Assembly: GCA_029259535.1 (NCBI GenBank) | Contig: JAPHEF010000004.1 | Span: forward strand, 16,523-80,522 | DNA from: Alkanophaga liquidiphilum | Lineage (GTDB): Archaea; Halobacteriota; Syntropharchaeia; Alkanophagales; B39-G2 | Direction of reading: 5' to 3' | Length of the DNA: 64,000 nt | Shown here: positions 7,855-14,865 of the stretch, one piece after another | How positions within the stretch are numbered: position 1 is the first letter of the stretch | Layout: each line of letters opens with the position of its first letter | The notes under the pieces: generated by a model | Told to the model about the DNA's origin: nothing | Seen by the model: only the letters and a program-made list of their open reading frames with translations | Databases searched by the model: none | Made by a program: the position numbers and the translations under genes

Positions 7855-8988
7855 TTGATGAACCCCGATTTAGCTCTCGCACTCCTCGGCTTCGGGCTGG
7901 CTGGTGTCACTACATACATCTTAACACACCTTAAGCATCTGGAGGCCTTACCTTCAAGTGATGAGTGTGAGGAATATCTGAGGGTATCAATAGTTATTCC
8001 AGTTAGGAACGAGGAGGATACTATAAAGGAGTGTCTTGACTCCATCATAAACTTGGATTATCCTGATTATGAGGTCATAGTGGTGGAAGGTAGCTCGACG
8101 GATGCTACAAGGCGCATCCTAAAAAGGTACGAAGGGCGCATAAAAATCCTCGACGAAGGCAGGCTCCCAGAGGGCTGGATAGGGAAAAACTGGGCCTGCT
8201 ACAAGGGATATACGGTGGCTGATGGCGATCTACTTCTCTTCACAGACGGCGATACCATACATAGCACTGATAGCCTTAGAAGAGCTGTATGCGTATTAAT
8301 GCGGGAAGGGGCTGGGCTCTTAACTTTGATGCCGAAAGCTCGTGTGAGGAGTTTCTGGGAAGCCCTAATACTCCCATTACTAGCTTTCTTAATAATAGTC
8401 TACACTAAGGCATGGCGCATAAACAGGGATCTGCATGATGCTTTTGCGAATGGACAATATCTTCTCTTTAGCCGTGGGGTTTATGAAGCAATTGGGAGGC
8501 ATGAAGCTGTTAGAGATATGCTTGTAGAAGACTACGCGTTGGCGCAATTGGTGAGAAAGCATGGATATAAATTAAGGTTTTACTGGGCGCCTGAAACGCT
8601 CAAAGTTCAAATGTATAGAAACTTCACCGAGTTGTGGGAGGGGTGGATCAAAAACATATATCTCGGAATTGGAAATCCATCGTCCGCTGCCCTGGCAATT
8701 ACAGAAATCATCATATTAGGAGTTGCGCCATTCATCATCACCCTCTATGGTGTCATAACTACAAATCTGGGTATCACTTTACTCGGTGCCCCTTCATCAA
8801 TCCTCATGCTCTGTGCGGGCTTCATAATTCAGAAAGAAGCGGGATCAAAGCCACTCTTGACATTTCTAACACCTGTGGCCATAATCATCGTGGCGACCAT
8901 AATACTCGTGTCTATGATCTGCTATCACAAGGGGGTAGTTAGATGGAAAGGACGGACATATAAGCCTAAAGTTGTAAGAATACGATAA
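7855..8988 (+). CDS. Membrane-anchored family 2 glycosyltransferase
   Basis: GT-A type glycosyltransferase. After an N-terminal membrane segment (about residues 3-20) it has the nucleotide-sugar domain VSIVIPVRNEEDTIKECLDSI, the DGDT metal-binding motif (about 137-140) and the acceptor region MLVEDYALAQLVRKHG. Three hydrophobic segments close the protein (about 170-185, 280-315 and 325-350). This arrangement resembles CrtQ/HpnB-like enzymes that modify lipid carriers at the membrane, but the donor and acceptor are unknown. The start may be TTG 7855 or ATG 7858. Codon choice is AT-richer than the flanking genes and it has no operon partner, which hints at lateral transfer. Confidence 0.8.
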   Translation: MMNPDLALALLGFGLAGVTTYILTHLKHLEALPSSDECEEYLRVSIVIPVRNEEDTIKECLDSIINLDYPDYEVIVVEGSSTDATRRILKRYEGRIKILDEGRLPEGWIGKNWACYKGYTVADGDLLLFTDGDTIHSTDSLRRAVCVLMREGAGLLTLMPKARVRSFWEALILPLLAFLIIVYTKAWRINRDLHDAFANGQYLLFSRGVYEAIGRHEAVRDMLVEDYALAQLVRKHGYKLRFYWAPETLKVQMYRNFTELWEGWIKNIYLGIGNPSSAALAITEIIILGVAPFIITLYGVITTNLGITLLGAPSSILMLCAGFIIQKEAGSKPLLTFLTPVAIIIVATIILVSMICYHKGVVRWKGRTYKPKVVRIR

Positions 8989-9615
8989 GCGCCCGCATGC
9001 TCCCCTCGGGGAGCAATCTCACACTTTGTTTTCAAGGTTCTTTATTCCTATGGTGTTTTATTCCTTTTCAAATAAGCTTCTCACGAAGCCTAGACCTCAT
9101 ATCCCCTACTATTCCTATTCCTCTCAAGACGCCACGTCCCGTGATTGTAATTACAATATTTAAATATTTTCAGCTCGATCTAATCCGGGATGCCAGCTGG
9201 ATGTTTGACTTGGACGCTTTCACAGAGAGAGGGAATAAAACCGATATATTTTAAAGACTGAGAATAGGAGAACAGAGAAGAAGGTAGCTTCTTTTGATTT
9301 GCCTGCATTTACTCTGCCTAAACTAATCCTCTGTTAGCTACCTAAATTTAATCTACCTTTGCCCGATTTTAGCTCAGCTCAAAAAAGGAAAAATTAGATG
9401 TTACGACGCTATGGACGTGGTTGATTGCCCCTCTGGAATAATAGCAACTATAATAACAATAGTTGTTCTCATAATTATTTCACGTCCACTTCCAGAACTC
9501 AATGGGATTCCGTCCACGTAGTTCTTGATCGTAGGTATATTGCTTGCTATTATGATCATTGTTGCGGCTATTTCGTCACTTCCGAGAAGATGATAACTCT
9601 ATTGTTGCTTTTTGC
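8989..9615. other. Gene-poor AT-rich interval with a hairpin
   Basis: About 630 bases without a convincing long gene. Just after the glycosyltransferase stop is a perfect hairpin at 9000-9015 (GCTCCC stem, CTCG loop) that could end transcription. The rest is AT-rich. A short hydrophobic frame at 9411-9521 is listed separately. The minus strand at about 9000-9160 has a faint resemblance to the tail of an IS200/IS605 tnpB, too weak to annotate. Confidence 0.4.
9411..9521 (+). CDS. Possible 36-residue single-span membrane peptide
   Basis: An ATG at 9411 opens a 36-residue frame whose middle is a strong membrane segment (SGIIATIITIVVLIIISRPL) and which ends at TAG 9519-9521. The same frame continues after the TAG with a second hydrophobic segment (about 9525-9590) before TGA. 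There is no clear ribosome-binding site. Similar miniproteins exist in archaea, but nothing here proves expression. Confidence 0.3.
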   Translation: MDVVDCPSGIIATIITIVVLIIISRPLPELNGIPST

Positions 9616-11028
9616 TTATTTCCCTTTTAAAGCTGTTAAAATTCTCTTTTTTTTCTTAATAGCGTTTTCTGCGGCAGCTTTAACCTTCTGCCGCAATTCT
9701 TCAAAGTTCTGAGGCTTGCTTTCGCCTACGACCTTCTTGACGGGCGTGTATGCCGACTCTCTAAATCTCGGGACGAAAGGCATCCGTCGTCCGTCGACGA
9801 TTAACTCGGCGCCTTTGCCCCGTTCGACGAAACCCACCTCATCTATCTCGACGCCGGCGGCGCGCACCGCCCTTTTGACAACGTCCGCAACACCTTCCTC
9901 GCAAATCACGAGCAGTGCGTCCAAAGAAACCCCCAAATAATCAATTTGGTGCCGCTCAAGCATTTCTAAAACCTTTGGGTTCGTTAACTTCCTTATTCTA
10001 TTCTCATAAAATACAAGCTTCACGTTGGAGACCTTTGCGATCTCGTGGGCGTCGCCGCGCACGCCTCCGTTCGTAACATCGGCCATCACATGAATTTTTC
10101 CGCTCTTTAAAGCTTCGACCATGTCGTCATCATGCAACAGCGCTTTACATGCGTTTATGAACCTTAAGTTGAGTGTTTCGTAGACGACGTTGAAGTCGCC
10201 GTGGTAGAGAGCGGCGGTTGCAACGGTGCCCCCGCCTGCACCTTCGGTCATTAAGATGACGTCCCCCTCCTTCGCATTTTTTCTCGTGAGGATGAAGTCC
10301 GCGATACCGACGGCGCCGACGCAGCCGGTCATGCGTTCGCCGATGACGAGGTCGCCGCCGATGCGGAGCGTCGAGCCGGTGATAAGTGGAACGCCTGAAA
10401 GCTCGGAGACGACAGAGATTCCAGCAACGTGCTCGAAGATCTTGGCGACGTCGCCGTCGTCCGCAACGTGTATGTCCGAGAAAAGCGCAACGGGCTCCGC
10501 TGCCATCACGTAAACGTCTCGAAGCGCTGCACGGGCGACATGGAAGCCAGCAAGGAGCGGGAAATCACTGAGCCGTGAGTGCATGCCGTCCACGGTCACC
10601 ACCAAGTATTTCGGCGAAGTGGCGTTGCTATGGGCATCGCCGCCTTCAGCGTCATCGCTCACGCCACTGTTGTCGAGTTGCACGACGCCGGAATCGCTGA
10701 GGCTTGAGGAATCCACGACTGCGCTTGTCCTCCCTATGATTCCTGCAATCTTCTCATGGACGTAGAAGTCGCCCAAGCCACGGGAGCCGACACCGAACTC
10801 TCCCATCATCACGCCTGAAGGTTCGAAGCACAGCACGCCGAGCGGGTCGTCCACCTCGCCGGCACGGAGCGTCGTCCTCGCCTCCTCAAGGATGGCAGCG
10901 GCGAGACGTTCAGCATACTCCGCCGGAATTTTCTTAATTTCTATAATGCGGCGGCTCATTTCCGAAATTATCTCAGCCGCAGGGACGCCCTCCCGCAAGC
11001 ACCGCTTCGCAAAGCCCTCCAAGTCCAT
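9616..11028 (-). CDS. AIR synthase-related protein (PurM/HypE/ThiL fold)
   Basis: ATP-using enzyme of the PurM superfamily, which includes HypE, ThiL, SelD and several uncharacterised proteins of methanogen-related archaea. An N-terminal helical region of about 75 residues precedes the PurM-like N-domain (EFGVGSRGLGDFYVHEKIAG, then VVTVDGMHSRL) and the C-domain with EGAGGGTVATAALYHG and VMADVTNGGVRGDAHEIA. A low-complexity Ser/Asp insert lies at about residues 105-135. The substrate is unknown. The start is ATG 11028; TTG 11037 is a possible alternative. It is read alone from a palindromic TATA box about 65 bases upstream and is followed by the gene-poor interval. Confidence 0.75.
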   Translation of the reverse strand: MDLEGFAKRCLREGVPAAEIISEMSRRIIEIKKIPAEYAERLAAAILEEARTTLRAGEVDDPLGVLCFEPSGVMMGEFGVGSRGLGDFYVHEKIAGIIGRTSAVVDSSSLSDSGVVQLDNSGVSDDAEGGDAHSNATSPKYLVVTVDGMHSRLSDFPLLAGFHVARAALRDVYVMAAEPVALFSDIHVADDGDVAKIFEHVAGISVVSELSGVPLITGSTLRIGGDLVIGERMTGCVGAVGIADFILTRKNAKEGDVILMTEGAGGGTVATAALYHGDFNVVYETLNLRFINACKALLHDDDMVEALKSGKIHVMADVTNGGVRGDAHEIAKVSNVKLVFYENRIRKLTNPKVLEMLERHQIDYLGVSLDALLVICEEGVADVVKRAVRAAGVEIDEVGFVERGKGAELIVDGRRMPFVPRFRESAYTPVKKVVGESKPQNFEELRQKVKAAAENAIKKKKRILTALKGK

Positions 11029-11090
11029 ACTCCACAATTTAACTCCATTTAAGGCATTTTTTTTGATGAACTGATGCTGACTACTGAGGT

Positions 11091-11100
11091 TTTATATAAA
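11091..11100 (-). promoter_or_regulatory. TATA box for the AIR synthase-like gene
   Basis: TTTATATAAA is a self-complementary TATA sequence 63-72 bases before the ATG at 11028 on the minus strand, allowing a leader of about 40 bases. It could equally drive an unknown plus-strand transcript, since the motif reads the same both ways; no gene lies there. Confidence 0.4.
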
Positions 11101-11226
11101 GTAATCTCAATCGGGCGAGTTTCATCAGGGAGAAGGGCAGTGGAAGGGGTGGATGCTTCCCGTGCGGGTTGAAGTTCGATTTCACTGAGGCAATTAAAAT
11201 GCTTGGAATTAAACGTAACGCCTGTA

Positions 11227-12363
11227 TCATGTCTTCAAAACCGCCTTTATCTTCCCATCGGCAATCCTGACAACCTTCTCTTTTACCTCTTTGAAACTAG
11301 CCTCTATTTCGTCTTTGCCGTCAAAGACTTCCGTCTTGATTTTCTCGCCAACGATGTCGTCGCTTTCAGGTTCAAGTCTCAAAACGAAACTACCACTCGG
11401 CAAAAATTTCCTGAGGCTCTCGAGGGAACCGTCGTAGCCCTCGACGAGGCAGTCGGCGTCGCCGTCCGTAATCCCGATGATCGGCATGCCAAACCTCTTG
11501 AAAATATCGCCGATGATGCACGTTGTGTCGTCGCCGACGGTCACCGCGGCGTCCACGCTTTCTATCCTTGAGAAAACGTGCTCAGCATCGTAAAAGTATG
11601 CGACCCTGCGGACTTCCCGCTGTGCTGCCGCTTTCAAGACTCGTGGCGGCGTTGTCCGCCTGAAAACACGAGCGGACTTCACCATTGCACGCTTTAAATC
11701 AATTTTGCCAAGCTTCACGAGGTTATGAGCGATGAGCATGCCCCCTCGCAGCTCCACGATTTTCCCCTCCTTTGCAACAATGGTCACGTCGTCGGAGTTA
11801 GAAATGCCTATGACGACGCCGTTTACTATTATCTTCTCATCAGGAAGCACGCCACGCACACGGCGTAGCTCTAAGCCGTCTTTACTGATTATATCGTCTG
11901 CAAGCAGCTCCGCAGGGGCTATCTCGAAGCCTAAGGGCTCTAAAATACGCAGAAGAGTCTCAAGCTCCGCTGCTTCGGCACGCCACGGTATCAAGCGCCT
12001 GCCCTGAAACTCGACCTGCACGAAGTTCGGCACGTTTGCACGCTTGAAGACCTCGGCGCCGAGCGAGATCCCGCTCTCCAGAGTTTTTGCGTGGTTTGCG
12101 AAGATTATAAGGTCTGCACCCTCCTCATGGAGGCGTCTGACGACCTCTGACGGGCGTAGGTCCATACTGATGTCGATGACGTGCTGCAAACCCGCATCGA
12201 TTACGGCGGTTTTCCCGGTAATGCCGCCGAGCGCCGCCCTCACCTCAAAGCCGGAGAGAGCCTCGAGTAGCAGAACAGCCCCACCACCATCTATTACTTC
12301 AGGACCATGGAACACCAGCGCTAACCGCTTCATCTTTTCTAACTTCATTTCCTGGCGTGGCAA
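11227..12363 (-). CDS. DUF2117 family protein
   Basis: A conserved protein of unknown function found mainly in methanogens and their relatives. The 378-residue product opens with a nucleotide-like fold (LALVFHGPEVIDGGGAVLLLEAL), has a central LIIFANHAKTLESG block and a C-terminal region with TVGDDTTCIIGDIFKRFGMPIIGITDGDADC that looks like a ligand-binding fold. The start could be the codon at 12363 or the ATG at 12348. The upstream gene on this strand ends 18 bases away, so it is probably the last gene of an operon with the DHPS-related and DUF99 genes. Confidence 0.75.
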   Translation of the reverse strand: MPRQEMKLEKMKRLALVFHGPEVIDGGGAVLLLEALSGFEVRAALGGITGKTAVIDAGLQHVIDISMDLRPSEVVRRLHEEGADLIIFANHAKTLESGISLGAEVFKRANVPNFVQVEFQGRRLIPWRAEAAELETLLRILEPLGFEIAPAELLADDIISKDGLELRRVRGVLPDEKIIVNGVVIGISNSDDVTIVAKEGKIVELRGGMLIAHNLVKLGKIDLKRAMVKSARVFRRTTPPRVLKAAAQREVRRVAYFYDAEHVFSRIESVDAAVTVGDDTTCIIGDIFKRFGMPIIGITDGDADCLVEGYDGSLESLRKFLPSGSFVLRLEPESDDIVGEKIKTEVFDGKDEIEASFKEVKEKVVRIADGKIKAVLKT

Positions 12364-12381
12364 ATAACTCTTCTGCTTGCA

Positions 12382-13917
12382 TTAAAACGTCTCGTCCTGC
12401 ACGTAGCTTCTCGAAAACCGCAATGAAAGCTCAGCCTTCAAAAGCTCACGCCCGAGATAGGCAGCGTGCTCAAGCGAGGAGACGAGCCCAAACTTCAGAA
12501 TCGTATCAAGGACATCCTTTGCCGTCTTTCCTTTAATGACGACCTTCGAAGAGTGTTTTGCGTAAATCTCGTCGTCGAACGTTGCTATTTCAAAACAGCC
12601 TTTCGGGTCAGGCGTCCACGTTTCGGATGCGCTCGCATTTACAACATTAACGGCGTCGCCGAGAATCAGTCGTCGAAGTTCGGCGTCGGGCGGCGTTCTC
12701 CGCCGTTTTTCTTTCACGACGAGCAAATCCAACCCCAAGTCCTTAGGCGGCATGTTGCGACGCCTCGCAAGGAGCGTCATCTCCGCTGCCTGTCGCAACT
12801 CTTTAATGCCACCTCTCGTCTTAGGGCTGTGCTCCGTCGTGAAGAGTATGTCGACGTCGAGTTCGGCGGCGACGCATGCGAGCACAGCGTTCACGCCGAC
12901 AGAATCCGCATCCAGAAGCTCAGTTACGTTCCCCACGCCAAACAACAAAGGCGTCTTTTTGTCCTTCGCTCTGAAAAAATAGTATGTCAACAGCGAGCCC
13001 AAAATGCCCCTGCCGACGAGTGGCGGACTCAGCACAGGGTCTGCGATTATTTTGCGAACGCCTATTTTCCTTGCAGTTTTAATGTTCGCTAGCAAGCTTC
13101 TTACCCTATCTTCTGCGGATACCAGCTTGTTTTCACCCACGGCATCGGGCTCGTCAGGAATCAAGACGGCAGCAACGTCGTGCGCTGCGACGTGCTCGCT
13201 CACAGTCTCCAAATTTTTGCCACTGAGACTCATTATCATATCCACACCAGCATTCAATGCAGCTGCGATTTGTGGCGGCAAGAAGGTATCGATGCTGAGC
13301 GGCACGCCGAAGTCAGAGGCGACTCGCACCACCTTTTCCACGTCTGCGGGCTTTGCATCCAGCGGCACACCCAAATCCACGATGTCGGCGCCCTTTTCCA
13401 CATAGTCCTCAATGCGGCGGCGAAGCTCGGTTTCCTCGAGCCTCGTCGCATCCACCACTTCTGCGCAAATCTTCATGCGTCCGCCGCCTATCTTCAAGCC
13501 CTTTATGCTGAAGCTCGCCGTCGCCGCCCTCTCCGCTTCTTCTAACTCCTTAAGCGCCACTTCAAGGCGGCGACTCGCCACAAGCTCGTCGGCGGCGCGC
13601 TCGCCCGAAAGCGGCGCGCCCTCCTTAAGTAACGGCAATAAAAGCGGAATGTCATAGGCGTTCTTTGTTCCTTTCCTCGTCGTTGCCACGCCATCCAAAA
13701 TGCTGAAGTCCGAGCCGCACAAGCCCGATACCAGCACTAAATCGTATTCGTCGTCAAGCGTCTTCAAAAACTCCCTGAGCATCTCAGGCGTGATGAACGC
13801 CGCAACATCGACGTCCAAAACGGCGACATCGCATTCCACACCCTCTGCCCTTGCAGCCTTCGCCGCCTCCCTTACAAGCTTTTCCGCTCTCCTTCCGGTT
13901 ATCAAGAGCACCCTCAT
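12382..13917 (-). CDS. Dihydropteroate synthase-related protein (TIGR00284 type)
   Basis: TIM-barrel protein related to dihydropteroate synthase but with an extra N-terminal domain of about 140 residues (MRVLLITGRRAEKLVREAAK). The pterin-barrel signature is seen in GADIVDLGVPLDAKPADVEKV, VPLSIDTFLPPQI and KIIADPVLSPP. The family occurs in archaea that make tetrahydromethanopterin and is thought to act in that pathway, but its reaction is not established by the sequence. Its start overlaps the stop of the DUF99 gene by 4 bases, a sign of translational coupling. Confidence 0.8.
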   Translation of the reverse strand: MRVLLITGRRAEKLVREAAKAARAEGVECDVAVLDVDVAAFITPEMLREFLKTLDDEYDLVLVSGLCGSDFSILDGVATTRKGTKNAYDIPLLLPLLKEGAPLSGERAADELVASRRLEVALKELEEAERAATASFSIKGLKIGGGRMKICAEVVDATRLEETELRRRIEDYVEKGADIVDLGVPLDAKPADVEKVVRVASDFGVPLSIDTFLPPQIAAALNAGVDMIMSLSGKNLETVSEHVAAHDVAAVLIPDEPDAVGENKLVSAEDRVRSLLANIKTARKIGVRKIIADPVLSPPLVGRGILGSLLTYYFFRAKDKKTPLLFGVGNVTELLDADSVGVNAVLACVAAELDVDILFTTEHSPKTRGGIKELRQAAEMTLLARRRNMPPKDLGLDLLVVKEKRRRTPPDAELRRLILGDAVNVVNASASETWTPDPKGCFEIATFDDEIYAKHSSKVVIKGKTAKDVLDTILKFGLVSSLEHAAYLGRELLKAELSLRFSRSYVQDETF

Positions 13918-14486
13918 AGGATGCCACTCCTCAAAACTGCTCTTGCGAAAATCCTTGCAACTCTTAGTGGTTCTGGAACCTTTCCATGCGTCGTGAACTT
14001 GTTTAAGAGCGTTCTTGCTTCTCTGATTGTCATCCCAAGTGCCCGCACGAAGACTGAGTGCCCGTTGCGCAGCCTCACCGGCGTGCGTTCGCCCAAACTT
14101 TTGTAAATAGCTACTCGTTGCTCCCAGTCATCAAAGTGCGCTTTAAAGTGTTCTTCAAGCCCTTCCGACGGCTCGTAAGTGACACAGAGCACCGGGATGC
14201 CTAAAGCATCATGAACCTTGTTTATGTCAATGATGTTGAACCAGCTGATGATACAACCGTTAAGCATGATGGCGTTGAGGTCGTTTCTTTGAAGCGATTC
14301 AAAGATTTGGAGGACGCCCGCTGTTGCATCCATACCGCCTACCGTGATTTTCGTGACGGCGACGCCGTCTATCTGCAAATCAGGGCGCATGACCACGCCC
14401 GCCAGCACTGACACGTTGCGACGCCGCACGAAGCTCTCGGCAACGCCGAGCACCCGTATGCCTCTCTTGCTTAAGTGAAGTTCCAT
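13914..14486 (-). CDS. DUF99 (UPF0215) family protein, endonuclease V-like fold
   Basis: Conserved archaeal protein of about 190 residues. The family is related by fold to endonuclease V, but enzymatic activity is not established. Typical features are the N-terminal KRGIRVLGVAESF, VDGVAVTKITVGGMDAT-like core and LNGCIISWFNIIDI, then IPVLCVTYEPSEG. The ATG at 14486 fits the family N-terminus; the frame stays open to 14552 but the extra residues do not look conserved. It is first in an apparent three-gene operon with the DHPS-related and DUF2117 genes and divergent from pcc1, whose start lies only 37 bases away. Confidence 0.75.
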   Translation of the reverse strand: MELHLSKRGIRVLGVAESFVRRRNVSVLAGVVMRPDLQIDGVAVTKITVGGMDATAGVLQIFESLQRNDLNAIMLNGCIISWFNIIDINKVHDALGIPVLCVTYEPSEGLEEHFKAHFDDWEQRVAIYKSLGERTPVRLRNGHSVFVRALGMTIREARTLLNKFTTHGKVPEPLRVARIFARAVLRSGIL

Positions 14487-14523
14487 CTTAAGATTTAAGG
14501 CGGGAGACGAGAAAAAAGCATTG

Positions 14524-14814
14524 ATGCTTGCAGAGTTCGAAGTGAGCTTCAACGAGGACGAAGACGGTAAGGAGCTTGCGAGAATAATTTACGAGGCGGT
14601 GCGTAAGGAAGCTGAGGAGCCGCTGCGGCGGGCGAGCGTCACGCTCTCGCTGGAGATTAGCAAGGGCGAAGACGAAGAGAAAAAAAGCACGCCTTGCATT
14701 CTTATTCGCATCCACGCCGACGACATCGTCATGCTCAGGGCGCTTTCCAATACTTGGCTCAGGTTGATAAAAACGTCAAAAGAGGCTTTAGACGTGATTC
14801 GTAATAGTAGCTAA
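14524..14814 (+). CDS. pcc1: KEOPS complex subunit Pcc1
   Basis: Small dimer-forming subunit of KEOPS, the complex that installs threonylcarbamoyl on A37 of ANN-decoding tRNAs. The 96-residue product has the beta-alpha-beta layout and the conserved end block IRIHADDIVMLRALSNTWLRLI. The start may be TTG 14521 or ATG 14524. The sua5 homologue that makes the threonylcarbamoyl donor is also in this window (25540), so two steps of the same tRNA modification are represented. Confidence 0.82.
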   Translation: MLAEFEVSFNEDEDGKELARIIYEAVRKEAEEPLRRASVTLSLEISKGEDEEKKSTPCILIRIHADDIVMLRALSNTWLRLIKTSKEALDVIRNSS

Positions 14815-14865
14815 AAATTACCGCCATTTTGAACTGGTGCATCCACGACATAACTCCATGACATT

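Noticed and set aside
12466..13092. 208-residue plus-strand frame opposite the DHPS-related gene
   Set aside because: Antisense shadow without ribosome site or conserved motif.
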